Origin: Flavobacteriaceae bacterium CG2_30_31_66
GTDB taxonomy: Bacteria > Bacteroidota > Bacteroidia > Flavobacteriales > Flavobacteriaceae
Length of the DNA stretch: 64,000 bases
NCBI GenBank assembly: GCA_001873065.1
Contig: MNYM01000045.1
Location: 1 to 64,000 of the forward strand
Reading direction: 5' to 3'
Positions 1 through 7,303 of this stretch are shown here, in pieces; position 1 is the first letter of the stretch; the number at the start of each line of letters is the position of its first letter. Made by a program: the position numbers and the translations under genes. The notes beneath the pieces were generated by a model that saw only the letters and a list, made by a program, of their open reading frames with translations, was not told the DNA's origin and did not search any database.

Positions 1-334
1 GGTCTAGAAGTGAGTGCACGGAACGTTCACTTATTTTCATCAATGTTGCTATTTTTTGTGGTGACCCAGTTTTTTCTTTTACAATGATATGAGCAATGGC
101 TGGTAAGGGTATTTTGAACAAACTATCCAATTCGCCACGAACGCCTTTTGCCTCAAAACCTAATTTTTCTGCAGCTTCAATGAGTCCTAAAACATTGGTG
201 CCTTTTTTGTCTGTACCCGCATATTGGCGAATGCGTGCAATAGGAATTTGTAAATGATAATGAGAAGCTATGGAAGCCAAGCAAGTAGCCCCACAATCTG
301 TAATGTCATGTTGTTTAAAAGTAATTTTTGCCAT
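1..334 (-). CDS. Partial C39 peptidase (bacteriocin-processing ABC exporter N-terminus) with anomalous HTH-like tail
   Basis: This gene starts at 334 on the minus strand and runs off the left edge (111 codons visible). Residues 1-87 match the N-terminal C39 double-glycine peptidase domain of bacteriocin ABC exporters: a QHDITDCGATCLASI block with catalytic Cys14, then KKGTNVLGLIEAAEKLGF and IPLPAIAHIIVKE. In the family, the segment right after this carries the catalytic His (HYVVIYK-like). Here residues 88-111 instead read TGSPQKIATLMKISERSVHS, which resembles the helix-turn-helix of small Bacteroidota regulators. The family assignment is clear, but the protein looks chimeric and would lack the catalytic His. 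It lies downstream of four double-glycine peptides, its expected substrates. Confidence 0.75.
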   Translation of the reverse strand, partial: MAKITFKQHDITDCGATCLASIASHYHLQIPIARIRQYAGTDKKGTNVLGLIEAAEKLGFEAKGVRGELDSLFKIPLPAIAHIIVKEKTGSPQKIATLMKISERSVHSLLD

Positions 335-366
335 TGATTGTTTTAAAATGGCAAAGTAACGCGTGC

Positions 367-1254
367 TTACTGAAAAGAGTTTGCAGGGAGTGAAGTTTTT
401 GAAATACTTTTTTTGAGTTGCTTTTTTTCGTAATAAATAACAATTGCAATAATTAGCATAATTTGGATTATAATAGAAAATACAGAACCCTCAAAACCAA
501 AATCCCCAATATTGAAAATGTTATTTTCTTTAATTTCAAAATCAATAATTGAATAAAAATCTTGTCCACTAACATTGAACCCAAACAAGGATTGAAAAAA
601 ATTCCAACTGAAATGTAAAGCAATTGGAAACCATAAGTTTTTAGTGTAAATGTATGTTATACCCAAAAGAATACCTGCTAGAAATAAGTCAAAAAAAGTA
701 AACAAATCCATGTAAGGATTAGCAAAGTGAAATAATGAAAATAGTATAGACGATATTGCAAGGGATGTATATTTATTAAATGAATTCATTAAATTCCGTA
801 AAATATAACCACGCATCAAAAACTCTTCAGTGATTGCTACAATAGTAAAAATAAAGAAAGCATAGATTATTTCATATAAATCAAAATTTATTTGTGGAGA
901 ATATATACCATCATAATATTTTAGAACAAAATACCCAAAAACCATTATTAAGGCACCTATTAAAATACCAGAAATCAAATCAAATATTCTATTTTTAAAA
1001 TGAAGTCCAATATTAACAAAAGGTTCCTTATCAATAACTTTCATAAAAAACCATAACAACAATAAATGACCAATTAAGTTTGCTATTCCAACTATTAAAT
1101 GTTGTTTTGTGGCTAATAAATATAAGTCACTCTCATTTCTAACTCCTGATGCAACTAGCCCAACTAATTGAAAAACACCAATAAAGGAAAAATAAGCAAC
1201 TATAAGTATTATAACACGATTATATCCTTTTATTTCTGAATCAAAATCATTCAT
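367..1254 (-). CDS. CPBP-family intramembrane metalloprotease (CAAX/Abi type)
   Basis: A 295-residue multi-pass membrane protein of the CPBP (Abi) family. The three family motifs are visible: EEFLMRGYILR (EExxxR, near residue 142), FSLFHFANPY (FxxxH, near 171) and LHFSWNFFQ (HxxxN, near 217). Known members are glutamate/histidine-dependent intramembrane proteases; in bacteriocin loci they often act in self-immunity or peptide maturation. It lies between the double-glycine peptide genes and the C39 exporter fragment on the same strand, so an immunity role is a reasonable inference, although a general CAAX-like protease cannot be excluded. About eight hydrophobic segments are visible. Confidence 0.85.
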   Translation of the reverse strand: MNDFDSEIKGYNRVIILIVAYFSFIGVFQLVGLVASGVRNESDLYLLATKQHLIVGIANLIGHLLLLWFFMKVIDKEPFVNIGLHFKNRIFDLISGILIGALIMVFGYFVLKYYDGIYSPQINFDLYEIIYAFFIFTIVAITEEFLMRGYILRNLMNSFNKYTSLAISSILFSLFHFANPYMDLFTFFDLFLAGILLGITYIYTKNLWFPIALHFSWNFFQSLFGFNVSGQDFYSIIDFEIKENNIFNIGDFGFEGSVFSIIIQIMLIIAIVIYYEKKQLKKSISKTSLPANSFQ

Positions 1255-1340
1255 TTTGTCAACTTTCAGTAGTTTTTTAAATATTAATTTGCAATATTCA
1301 AAGCATTCTAAGCGATCAATGATAATCGTTTAATTTAAAT

Positions 1341-1541
1341 TTAATATGATTTAGTGGATTTGTTTTTTTGTATAAAATATACCAAAATAAAAACTGCAGA
1401 TAAAACACCATAAATTATTCTAATATTCCATATACTGGTTTCAATTGATAAAAAACTCCCACGTTGAGAATCCTCTAAAAAAATACTCCAAATCAAAATA
1501 AAAGCAAAATAAATTGCTATAATAAGACTAAATTTTTTCAT
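1341..1541 (-). CDS. Small two-TM membrane protein, candidate bacteriocin immunity protein
   Basis: A 66-residue protein with an N-terminal hydrophobic helix (about residues 4-20), a short polar loop and a second helix (about 40-58), ending in a basic tail (QKNKSTKSY). I recognise no family. It lies between the terminator of the second peptide pair and the CPBP protease gene, on the same strand. Small two-helix membrane proteins beside bacteriocin genes are commonly immunity proteins, so that role is proposed from context only. Low-complexity membrane ORFs of this size carry some risk of being spurious. Confidence 0.5.
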   Translation of the reverse strand: MKKFSLIIAIYFAFILIWSIFLEDSQRGSFLSIETSIWNIRIIYGVLSAVFILVYFIQKNKSTKSY

Positions 1542-1870
1542 TTTATGTTTTAATTATTTTAATTGAAGCCAATTATAATTCAAATTTAATTTTTTTGATA
1601 TATAAAAGGTTAATAAAATTTGATAATATTAAATTGGAGGTTTATTTAAAAAGGCCTCATATTTTGTGATTTACTATTTTTTTGGGTGAAATTTATTTTG
1701 GGTTAAGAATGTTAAGGTAATACAAATAGATTTTAACAAATCATTTATTTTAAAATTTCTATTTTTAAGAGAAGGCAATATTTTTTTGTTGGTAAAAAAG
1801 CAATGTGCATTAATTTTTAGCACATTGCCAATTAATTAATCAAAAAGATAAACTTAAAAAGAATTTTAAA
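1542..1870. other. Intergenic stretch without a gene
   Basis: This AT-rich stretch separates the bacteriocin-like peptides from the small membrane protein at 1341-1541. The only structure seen is the hairpin terminator at 1794-1828. No convincing ORF or RNA gene is visible in the remaining 250 bases. Confidence 0.6.
1794..1828 (-). terminator. Rho-independent terminator after second peptide pair
   Basis: A perfect 9-bp stem (GCAATGTGC at 1800-1808 with GCACATTGC at 1820-1828) has an 11-nt loop. On the minus strand it is followed by six T residues (complement of 1794-1799). It lies 43 bases downstream of the last peptide stop codon. Confidence 0.8.
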
Positions 1871-2061
1871 TTATTTTAAATCTTTATAAGCTTCTTTCAT
1901 TCCACCTATAAATGCATCTGTAACATCCCAGACAGCTATAGTAAGAGATATTGCAATACCAACTGGAGTCCACCAAACTCCGCCAGAAACCATTTTTAAT
2001 TGTTGTGCCGTAAGTTCCACTAAATTTTTATCTAGTTTTTTAAATTATTCGATAAGTCCAT
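1871..2061 (-). pseudogene. Double-glycine leader peptide (bacteriocin-like), frameshifted in an A6 run
   Basis: Read with a one-base shift at the A6 run near 2040-2046, this encodes 63 residues: MDLSNNLKK, then LDKNLVELTAQQLKMVSGG, then a 35-residue mature part beginning VWWTPVGIAISLTIAVW. The leader has the double-glycine pattern: Leu at -12, Leu at -7, Val at -4 and Gly-Gly at -2/-1. As written, the frame from ATG 2061 stops at a TAG after nine codons. The GG-containing frame is closed upstream by a TAA, so only GTG or an internal ATG could start it. It may be a true lesion, a homopolymer sequencing error or, less likely, programmed slippage. It pairs with the peptide at 2093-2260. Confidence 0.65.
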
Positions 2062-2092
2062 TTTTACAATGTATTAAATTATTTTTAAAGTT

Positions 2093-2260
2093 TTATTTTT
2101 TTGCTAATGCATCAATATATCTAACCATAACTTGCTGTTCAGTACCTACAGCATATGCATAATAATAACCAAGTGTAGCCCAAAAGCCTTTTCCACCAAA
2201 AGTAGTTATCAATTGTTTTTTTCCCAACTCTTGAACGCCAAAACTCTGTAAATTTTTCAT
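2093..2260 (-). CDS. Double-glycine leader peptide, bacteriocin-like
   Basis: A 55-residue peptide. The first 12 residues (MKNLQSFGVQEL) are identical to those of the peptide at 3360-3557. The leader ends in LITTFGG, with Leu at -12, Leu at -7 and Gly-Gly at -2/-1, and the expected mature product is 32 residues, beginning KGFWATLGYYYAYAVG. The mature part is Gly/Tyr-rich and probably helical and membrane active. The start is fixed by the conserved leader and by the identical upstream sequence shared with the other copy. Processing by a C39 exporter is expected, as for class II bacteriocins. The mature part resembles no specific bacteriocin that I recognise. Confidence 0.75.
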   Translation of the reverse strand: MKNLQSFGVQELGKKQLITTFGGKGFWATLGYYYAYAVGTEQQVMVRYIDALAKK

Positions 2261-2314
2261 AAAAATACGTTTTTAAAATTATTAATTTGTTTTTTTTGGT
2301 TGTAATTTTTTTTA
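2224..2314 (-). repeat. Direct repeat copy A: promoter/UTR plus leader start
   Basis: Bases 2224-2280 are identical to 3521-3577 (57 of 57). They cover the first 12 leader codons and about 20 bases upstream of the ATG. Beyond a 3-base indel the two copies remain very similar to about 2314, through a T-rich stretch that ends in an imperfect TTGTAA/TTACA inverted repeat. Confidence 0.85.
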
Positions 2315-2355
2315 CAGTCAGTTTTAAAAAATCAATATAGATTTAAAGAGAAGAG

Positions 2356-2379
2356 CATAAAACGTCAATACGTTTTATG
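2356..2379. other. 9-bp perfect hairpin between the two peptide cassettes
   Basis: CATAAAACG (2356-2364) and CGTTTTATG (2371-2379) form a 9-bp inverted repeat with a 6-nt loop. It lies downstream of the 122-residue membrane protein and upstream of the second peptide pair. There is no clear T-run on the minus strand, so it may be a weak terminator, a processing hairpin or an operator. Confidence 0.45.
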
Positions 2380-2461
2380 TTATAATTGAAAGGTTGTGTT
2401 TGAGAGAAGTTATTGAAAATAAAAGAAGAAAACTGGTAAGAAGTAGATTTTATTGACTTTG

Positions 2462-2830
2462 TTATTTTTTGTGGATTACAATTTTTGAATCAAAATAATT
2501 GCAAATAAAATATGAAATTACACTAGCTAATAATGATGAAATAACATCCAATAAATCAATAGTAGCTCCTGGATAGATATGAATCTGAATAAAGAACTCA
2601 TATATCACCAATCCAACAAAAGAAAAAAAACAAATTTGAAAATTATTGTGTTTATTCTTTTGTCTTTTTTTAAAAAAAACAAACATCAAAACAGCTAAAA
2701 AATTTGGAGAAGTATCGGCAATATAAAAATCAAATAAATCATATCTATAAATAAATGTTCTGTATGGAAATCTAAAAACTATAAAAAGTAATGATGTAAT
2801 AACGACTAAAATTGTATAAATATTTCTCAT
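2462..2830 (-). CDS. Small four-TM membrane protein (VanZ-like pattern), immunity candidate
   Basis: A 122-residue membrane protein with about four hydrophobic helices (about residues 5-20, 40-55, 65-80 and 90-110). The stretch GLVIYEFFIQ, followed by TIDLLDVISSLLASVISYFI, has the layout of VanZ-like/DUF2809-like small membrane proteins (a helix ending in YEF.Q, then a D..D helix). It lies 68 bases after the 82-residue membrane protein and immediately downstream of the first peptide pair. An immunity or accessory function is inferred from position alone. Confidence 0.6.
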   Translation of the reverse strand: MRNIYTILVVITSLLFIVFRFPYRTFIYRYDLFDFYIADTSPNFLAVLMFVFFKKRQKNKHNNFQICFFSFVGLVIYEFFIQIHIYPGATIDLLDVISSLLASVISYFICNYFDSKIVIHKK

Positions 2831-2898
2831 AATTTAATTAAAATAGGTGATTCCTTAAAAAAAACCACCTATTATAAATTAATCAATACCCTAAACTG

Positions 2899-3147
2899 TT
2901 ATATTCTTTTTTGGATAAATTTTATAAAGTAAATAAAAAAAAACCCCATAAACAGACCGAAAATTAAATTTAAAAAATTTATATAATTATCTGTTTTCCA
3001 AAAAATTAACCAAACAACAAATATTATTATTGCTGGTATAAAGTAAACATAAAAAATATTTCTTTTTTTAGAAAAAAAATTATTCAAAATATACATTATC
3101 AAATAACCGATACCGATAGCAATAATTTCTAAATATTTTAAATTCAT
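2899..3147 (-). CDS. Small three-TM membrane protein, immunity candidate
   Basis: An 82-residue, strongly hydrophobic protein with three predicted helices (about residues 5-22, 33-50 and 58-76) and a basic end (KFIQKRI). I recognise no family. It starts 40 bases downstream of the 54-residue double-glycine peptide on the same strand and precedes another small membrane protein. This is the usual position of an immunity gene in a two-peptide bacteriocin cassette. Confidence 0.55.
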   Translation of the reverse strand: MNLKYLEIIAIGIGYLIMYILNNFFSKKRNIFYVYFIPAIIIFVVWLIFWKTDNYINFLNLIFGLFMGFFFIYFIKFIQKRI

Positions 3148-3187
3148 TTTGTTTGTTTTAATCTAAACTCTAGGTATTTGTTGAAAA

Positions 3188-3352
3188 TTAATCAGCAATA
3201 TTTAAAACATTCCCATTTTGAATTTCTTTCATAACATTATCTCTCTGTGAATCAGTATAGTTTTCTAAATATCCATATAATTTACCAAACCATTTCCATA
3301 TTGGACCGCCACCATTAATTACAAGAAGCTCCTTTTTTGTCAAATTTCGCAT
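3188..3352 (-). CDS. Double-glycine leader peptide, bacteriocin-like (GxxxG-containing)
   Basis: A 54-residue peptide. The start was set at 3352 rather than the further upstream frame-open position because the leader MRNLTKKELLVINGG fits the double-glycine consensus exactly: Leu at -12, Glu at -8, Leu at -7, Ile at -4 and Gly-Gly at -2/-1. The mature part is 39 residues, beginning GPIWKWFGKLYGYLENYTD and including a GKLYG (GxxxG) motif, the helix-helix contact used by two-peptide bacteriocins. It starts 7 bases after the stop of the 65-residue peptide, so the two form a natural pair. Confidence 0.75.
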   Translation of the reverse strand: MRNLTKKELLVINGGGPIWKWFGKLYGYLENYTDSQRDNVMKEIQNGNVLNIAD

Positions 3353-3359
3353 AATGTTA

Positions 3360-3557
3360 TTATTTTCTAACTTCATTAAAACCCTCCCAAAAATCTTTTT
3401 TACAATTACCCCAACCTTCAGTGATAAGTTCAATAGCTGCTCCAGTAACAATACCACTTCCAAGCCATCTAAAAATAGGACCAATTATTCCTCCTTCAGT
3501 TTCTCTGACCTCCTTAGCATCCAACTCTTGAACGCCAAAACTCTGTAAATTTTTCAT
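3360..3557 (-). CDS. Double-glycine leader peptide, bacteriocin-like (GxxxG-containing)
   Basis: A 65-residue peptide with a 23-residue leader (MKNLQSFGVQEL, then DAKEVRETEGG): Leu at -12, Glu at -8, Val at -7 and Gly-Gly at -2/-1. The 42-residue mature part begins IIGPIFRWLGSGIVTGAAIE. It contains GIVTG (GxxxG) and a single Cys in the GWGNCKK segment. It is the first gene of the locus and its upstream region is duplicated before the peptide at 2260. Together with the next peptide it looks like a class IIb two-peptide bacteriocin. Antimicrobial activity is inferred from architecture only. Confidence 0.8.
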   Translation of the reverse strand: MKNLQSFGVQELDAKEVRETEGGIIGPIFRWLGSGIVTGAAIELITEGWGNCKKDFWEGFNEVRK

Positions 3558-3612
3558 AAAAATACGTTTTTAAAATTAATTTGTTTTTTTAGTTGTAAAT
3601 TTTTTTACAATC
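3521..3612 (-). repeat. Direct repeat copy B: promoter/UTR plus leader start
   Basis: The first 57 bases (3521-3577) are identical to 2224-2280. The upstream part contains an inverted repeat TTGTAAA-TTTT-TTTACAA (about 3592-3609) that is degenerate in copy A. The copies presumably drive the two peptide cassettes with the same regulation. Confidence 0.85.
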
Positions 3613-3867
3613 CATATCAAAAAAAAGTACCATGTGCACCCAGTCTATTTTTTTAATAACCCAAAAGTAGGTTTGTTCACTGCAACTAACTTGCAACAAA
3701 TCATTTTTTTGAAATTAAATAAAAAAGTAATTCATTTACATTTCTATTTCAGCCTTTTTAATAATCGTTTTCAAACAAAAATCCTGTAAAACATGAATCG
3801 TTGTTCTAATTTTCGTGGCTGTAAAACATAAAAACATATTTTTACGTTCTTTAGGTAGCGATTTTAT
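3558..3867. other. Divergent intergenic region
   Basis: This gap lies between the leftward peptide operon and the rightward barrel gene. It holds the copy-B upstream repeat and, nearer the barrel gene, an 11-base direct repeat CTGTAAAACAT at 3784-3794 and 3819-3829 (35 bp apart). No further gene is seen. Confidence 0.6.
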
Positions 3868-6800
3868 ATGTTTCAAAAAGTACTATTTTTTGCTGTTTTC
3901 TTCCTTGGATTTTCCATCCAATCACAAACGGTTTCTAGCGATTTTAGAACAAAAACGTTGGAAATTAAAAAAGACAGCATTCAATTAGATTCTGTAGCCA
4001 TAAATCCTCAAAAATTCTTGATTTTAGACAGCTTGAAAAAAACAATTTCTGCTAATGAATATACTATTGATTTTAGTAAAGCATTATTGATCATCAACTC
4101 CAAAAAATACCCAATAATCACAGTTAGTTATTTCAGAATTCCTGATTTTATCACCAAAATTTATTCTCCTTTTGATGAAAGTCGGATTTTGCCAAACACC
4201 AATAATGACGGCATTTTATACAGTTTAACCACCAATAAAAAACCTTCAGAAGTTGTCCTTTTTGAAGGATTGCAAACGCGTGGTTTTATCACAAGAGGCA
4301 TCACTTCTGGAAACAATCAAAATGCAGTGACAAATGCCTCTTTAGATTTGGAAATCTCAGGAAAATTATCAGAAAACACGAATTTGAGAGCGAAAATTTT
4401 TGACACCAATATTCCCATTCAACAAAATGGATATTCTCAAAATTTGACAGATTTTGACCGAATTTTCATTGAAATGTACAGCAAAAATTGGCGTGTAAAA
4501 GCAGGGGATATTGCACTCGAAAATACGGAGAGCATGTTTATGCCCATTAACAAACAAATTGCTGGTTTGCAAGTGGAAGCGAATATCAATGAGAATTTTA
4601 AAATTGCGGCTTCAGGTGCTGTTGTGAGAGGAAAATTCAACAATTTTCGATTTACAGCTGTGGAAGGAAATCAAGGTCCTTACAAACTTTTTGGGGCAAA
4701 TAATGAAGCAGCGATTTTGATTATTGAAGGAAGTGAAAAAGTATTTGTAAACGGCGCAATAATCAAACGTGGTGAAAATCAGGATTATGTGATCAATTAT
4801 AATTTGGGAGAAATTATTTTCAATACCAGATTTCCGATTACAAATGACATGCGAATTGTGGTCGAATTTCAATATGCTGAACGAAATTATACGCGATTTG
4901 TGACGTTTGAAGAAGCTTCTTATAAAAGTGAAAAATTTGCTATTAGTGGGTTTTTCTATTCTGAAAATGATGCCAAAAATCAACCTCTACAACAAAGTTT
5001 GACGAACGAACAAAAGGAAATTTTGGCAAATGCAGGAAATAATACGGATGCAATGTTTGCAGAAAGTGCTTTTTTAGACAGGTTTGATGCCAACAAAATT
5101 TTATATAAAAAAACCATTCAAGGAACTACTGAAATTTTTGAATATTCTCAAAATCCGAATGATGAATTGTATTTTGTAAGTTTCTCAAATGTGGGTCAAA
5201 ATAATGGTGATTATCAATTGGATAGAACCACTGCCATTGGAAGTGTTTTTGTATTTGTAGGCGTAAATCAAGGAGATTTTAGTCCGATTATAAAATTGAT
5301 TCCTCCAAATAAATTTCAAACTTTTGTGGTAAAATCTGATTTTGCTCCTTCAGAAAAAACCAAATTCAATACCGAAATTGCCATTTCAAATAATGATAAT
5401 AACTTATTTTCATCTATTGATGACAACGAAAATGTAGCTGTTGCAGCAACAATTGGTTGGCAACAAACCTATATTGATAAAAAATGGCAGTTGAAAAGCA
5501 ACCTGAATCATCAATTTGTACAGCGAAATTTTTTAACAATTCAACGTTGGGAACCTATTGAATTTAACAGAGAATGGAATATTTTAACAAATTTGCCAAC
5601 AAAAAACTATTTCCAATCAGAAATTTTGTTGCAAAAAAAAGACCAACATTTTTTACTATATAAATTTGAAAATTTAAAATATACTGATGCTTATAAGGGA
5701 AATAAAAATGAAATTCTGGCAAAATTTCAGCTCAATAATACTACGTTTTCTGCAAAAGGAAGTTTCATGACGAATACATCAACCTTAGAGGACAATTCGT
5801 TTTATGTGGCAAAAGCGACTATGGAACATCGTTTTAAAAAATCTTGGGTTGGTGGTTTTGTAAACTTTGAAAACAATTCACGAAAAAATGTCAATACAAA
5901 CCAATTCGTCAATACTAGTCATCGTTTTAAAGAATATGAAAGTTATATTGGATTAGGAGATACCACAAAAATATTTGCAAAAATAGGGGTCAATTTTCGA
6001 AATAATGACAGTATCAAATCGAACCAATTTACGGAAATCAACAATCGAAAAACGTTATACATTGATAGTAAACTCATCAAAAATACCCAAACCAATTTGA
6101 GCATTTTTGCTAATTATAGAATCACACAGAATAATTTTACAGAAGATGAAAAAACACTCAATTCAAGAGTGGTTTTCAATCAAAAATTGTTTGATAATTT
6201 CGTGAATTTAACGACCATTTATGAAACTTCTTCTGGAAATGTTGCCAGACAAGATTATGTGTATGTAAAAACGGAACCTGGTTTGGGATTTTATACTTGG
6301 ATTGATTATAATGAAGACGGAATTCAAGATTTTAACGAGTTTGAAATAGCCCTATTTCAAGATCAAGCTGAATATTTGCGATTGCCAAAACCAAATTTGC
6401 GATTTATTGCCACTCAAAGAGCGAGTTTTCAACAAACGCTTAGTATCAATCCTAAAAATTGGGCTGAAAAAACAGGTCTTAAAAAGTGGCTTTCTCATTT
6501 TTATAACAACTCTTTTTTAACCATCGAAAATGAACAAGAAAGAGTTGGAAATTCGTTTCAATTGAATCCTTTTGATGTGAATAGCAGCGCATTAATTGGA
6601 TTGAATTATAATTTTAAAAATAGTTTGTATTATCACAAAGATTTACAAAATCACAGTGTGACTTTTACGTATGGAGATTCGCAATTAAAACAACAGTATT
6701 TCATTGGAAGTCAGGAAAATAAAATCAATTTGCATCAATTAGATTATGCTCATAAATTTTCAACTTTTTGGCTGATTGATTTGACAGGAAAACTCACCAA

Positions 6801-7245
6801 TAATGATTTAATCACAGAAAATTTTGACGATCGAAATTATGAAATTGATTCTTATGAAATAGAGCCAAAAATTAGTTTTTTATATAGCAAAAACAATCGT
6901 TTTTCAGCATTTTATCAGTTTAAAAACAAGCAAAATACTCTTCAGAATTTTGAGCAATTACAACAACAAAAATTCGGAATTGAATACTTTTATTTGGGTG
7001 AAAATAACAACCAAATTTCCGCAAATGTAACTCTATTTTTGAATGATTTTCAAGGAAATGTAAATTCGCCAGTTGCCTATCAAATGTTAGAAGGTTTACA
7101 AGCTGGAAAAAATTATACATGGAATTTTTTATTCAATAAAAAGTTGAATTCTTTTTTGAATTTACAGTTAAATTATTTGGGAAGAAAAAGCGAAAATTCG
7201 AAAACAATTCACACAGGAAGTTTACAATTACGAGCTATTTTTTAG
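3868..7245 (+). CDS. Large outer-membrane beta-barrel-like protein of unknown function
   Basis: A 1125-residue protein. It has a signal peptide (MFQKVLFFAVFFLGFSIQSQ, cleavage after about residue 20) and a soluble N-terminal region to about residue 140. A conserved-looking block follows (LQTRGFITRGITSGNNQ near 140, then NLRAKIFDTNIPIQQNGYSQ). The rest is alternating hydrophobic/aromatic beta-strands ending in LQLRAIF, with a terminal Phe as in outer-membrane barrels. A segment near residue 810 (DYNEDGIQDFNEFE) resembles a dockerin/EF-hand-like Ca-binding loop. I recognise it only as a conserved Bacteroidota hypothetical; no catalytic motif is visible. It appears monocistronic. Confidence 0.7.
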   Translation: MFQKVLFFAVFFLGFSIQSQTVSSDFRTKTLEIKKDSIQLDSVAINPQKFLILDSLKKTISANEYTIDFSKALLIINSKKYPIITVSYFRIPDFITKIYSPFDESRILPNTNNDGILYSLTTNKKPSEVVLFEGLQTRGFITRGITSGNNQNAVTNASLDLEISGKLSENTNLRAKIFDTNIPIQQNGYSQNLTDFDRIFIEMYSKNWRVKAGDIALENTESMFMPINKQIAGLQVEANINENFKIAASGAVVRGKFNNFRFTAVEGNQGPYKLFGANNEAAILIIEGSEKVFVNGAIIKRGENQDYVINYNLGEIIFNTRFPITNDMRIVVEFQYAERNYTRFVTFEEASYKSEKFAISGFFYSENDAKNQPLQQSLTNEQKEILANAGNNTDAMFAESAFLDRFDANKILYKKTIQGTTEIFEYSQNPNDELYFVSFSNVGQNNGDYQLDRTTAIGSVFVFVGVNQGDFSPIIKLIPPNKFQTFVVKSDFAPSEKTKFNTEIAISNNDNNLFSSIDDNENVAVAATIGWQQTYIDKKWQLKSNLNHQFVQRNFLTIQRWEPIEFNREWNILTNLPTKNYFQSEILLQKKDQHFLLYKFENLKYTDAYKGNKNEILAKFQLNNTTFSAKGSFMTNTSTLEDNSFYVAKATMEHRFKKSWVGGFVNFENNSRKNVNTNQFVNTSHRFKEYESYIGLGDTTKIFAKIGVNFRNNDSIKSNQFTEINNRKTLYIDSKLIKNTQTNLSIFANYRITQNNFTEDEKTLNSRVVFNQKLFDNFVNLTTIYETSSGNVARQDYVYVKTEPGLGFYTWIDYNEDGIQDFNEFEIALFQDQAEYLRLPKPNLRFIATQRASFQQTLSINPKNWAEKTGLKKWLSHFYNNSFLTIENEQERVGNSFQLNPFDVNSSALIGLNYNFKNSLYYHKDLQNHSVTFTYGDSQLKQQYFIGSQENKINLHQLDYAHKFSTFWLIDLTGKLTNNDLITENFDDRNYEIDSYEIEPKISFLYSKNNRFSAFYQFKNKQNTLQNFEQLQQQKFGIEYFYLGENNNQISANVTLFLNDFQGNVNSPVAYQMLEGLQAGKNYTWNFLFNKKLNSFLNLQLNYLGRKSENSKTIHTGSLQLRAIF

Positions 7246-7287
7246 TTAAATTAACACTAACAATCATTATAATTCAATTATATTATT

Positions 7288-7295
7288 TAGTTTTG
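7288..7295 (+). promoter_or_regulatory. Bacteroidota -7 element of the metal-efflux operon
   Basis: TAGTTTTG matches the TAnnTTTG -7 consensus of the Bacteroidota primary sigma factor, 8 bases before the ATG at 7304. No clear -33 TTG is seen at the usual spacing. Confidence 0.4.
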
Positions 7296-7303
7296 CCGAT
7301 ATA

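Noticed and set aside
3188..3484. 98-residue version of the 54-residue double-glycine peptide
   Set aside because: The N-terminal extension overlaps the 65-residue peptide in another frame, and the leader consensus fixes the start at 3352.
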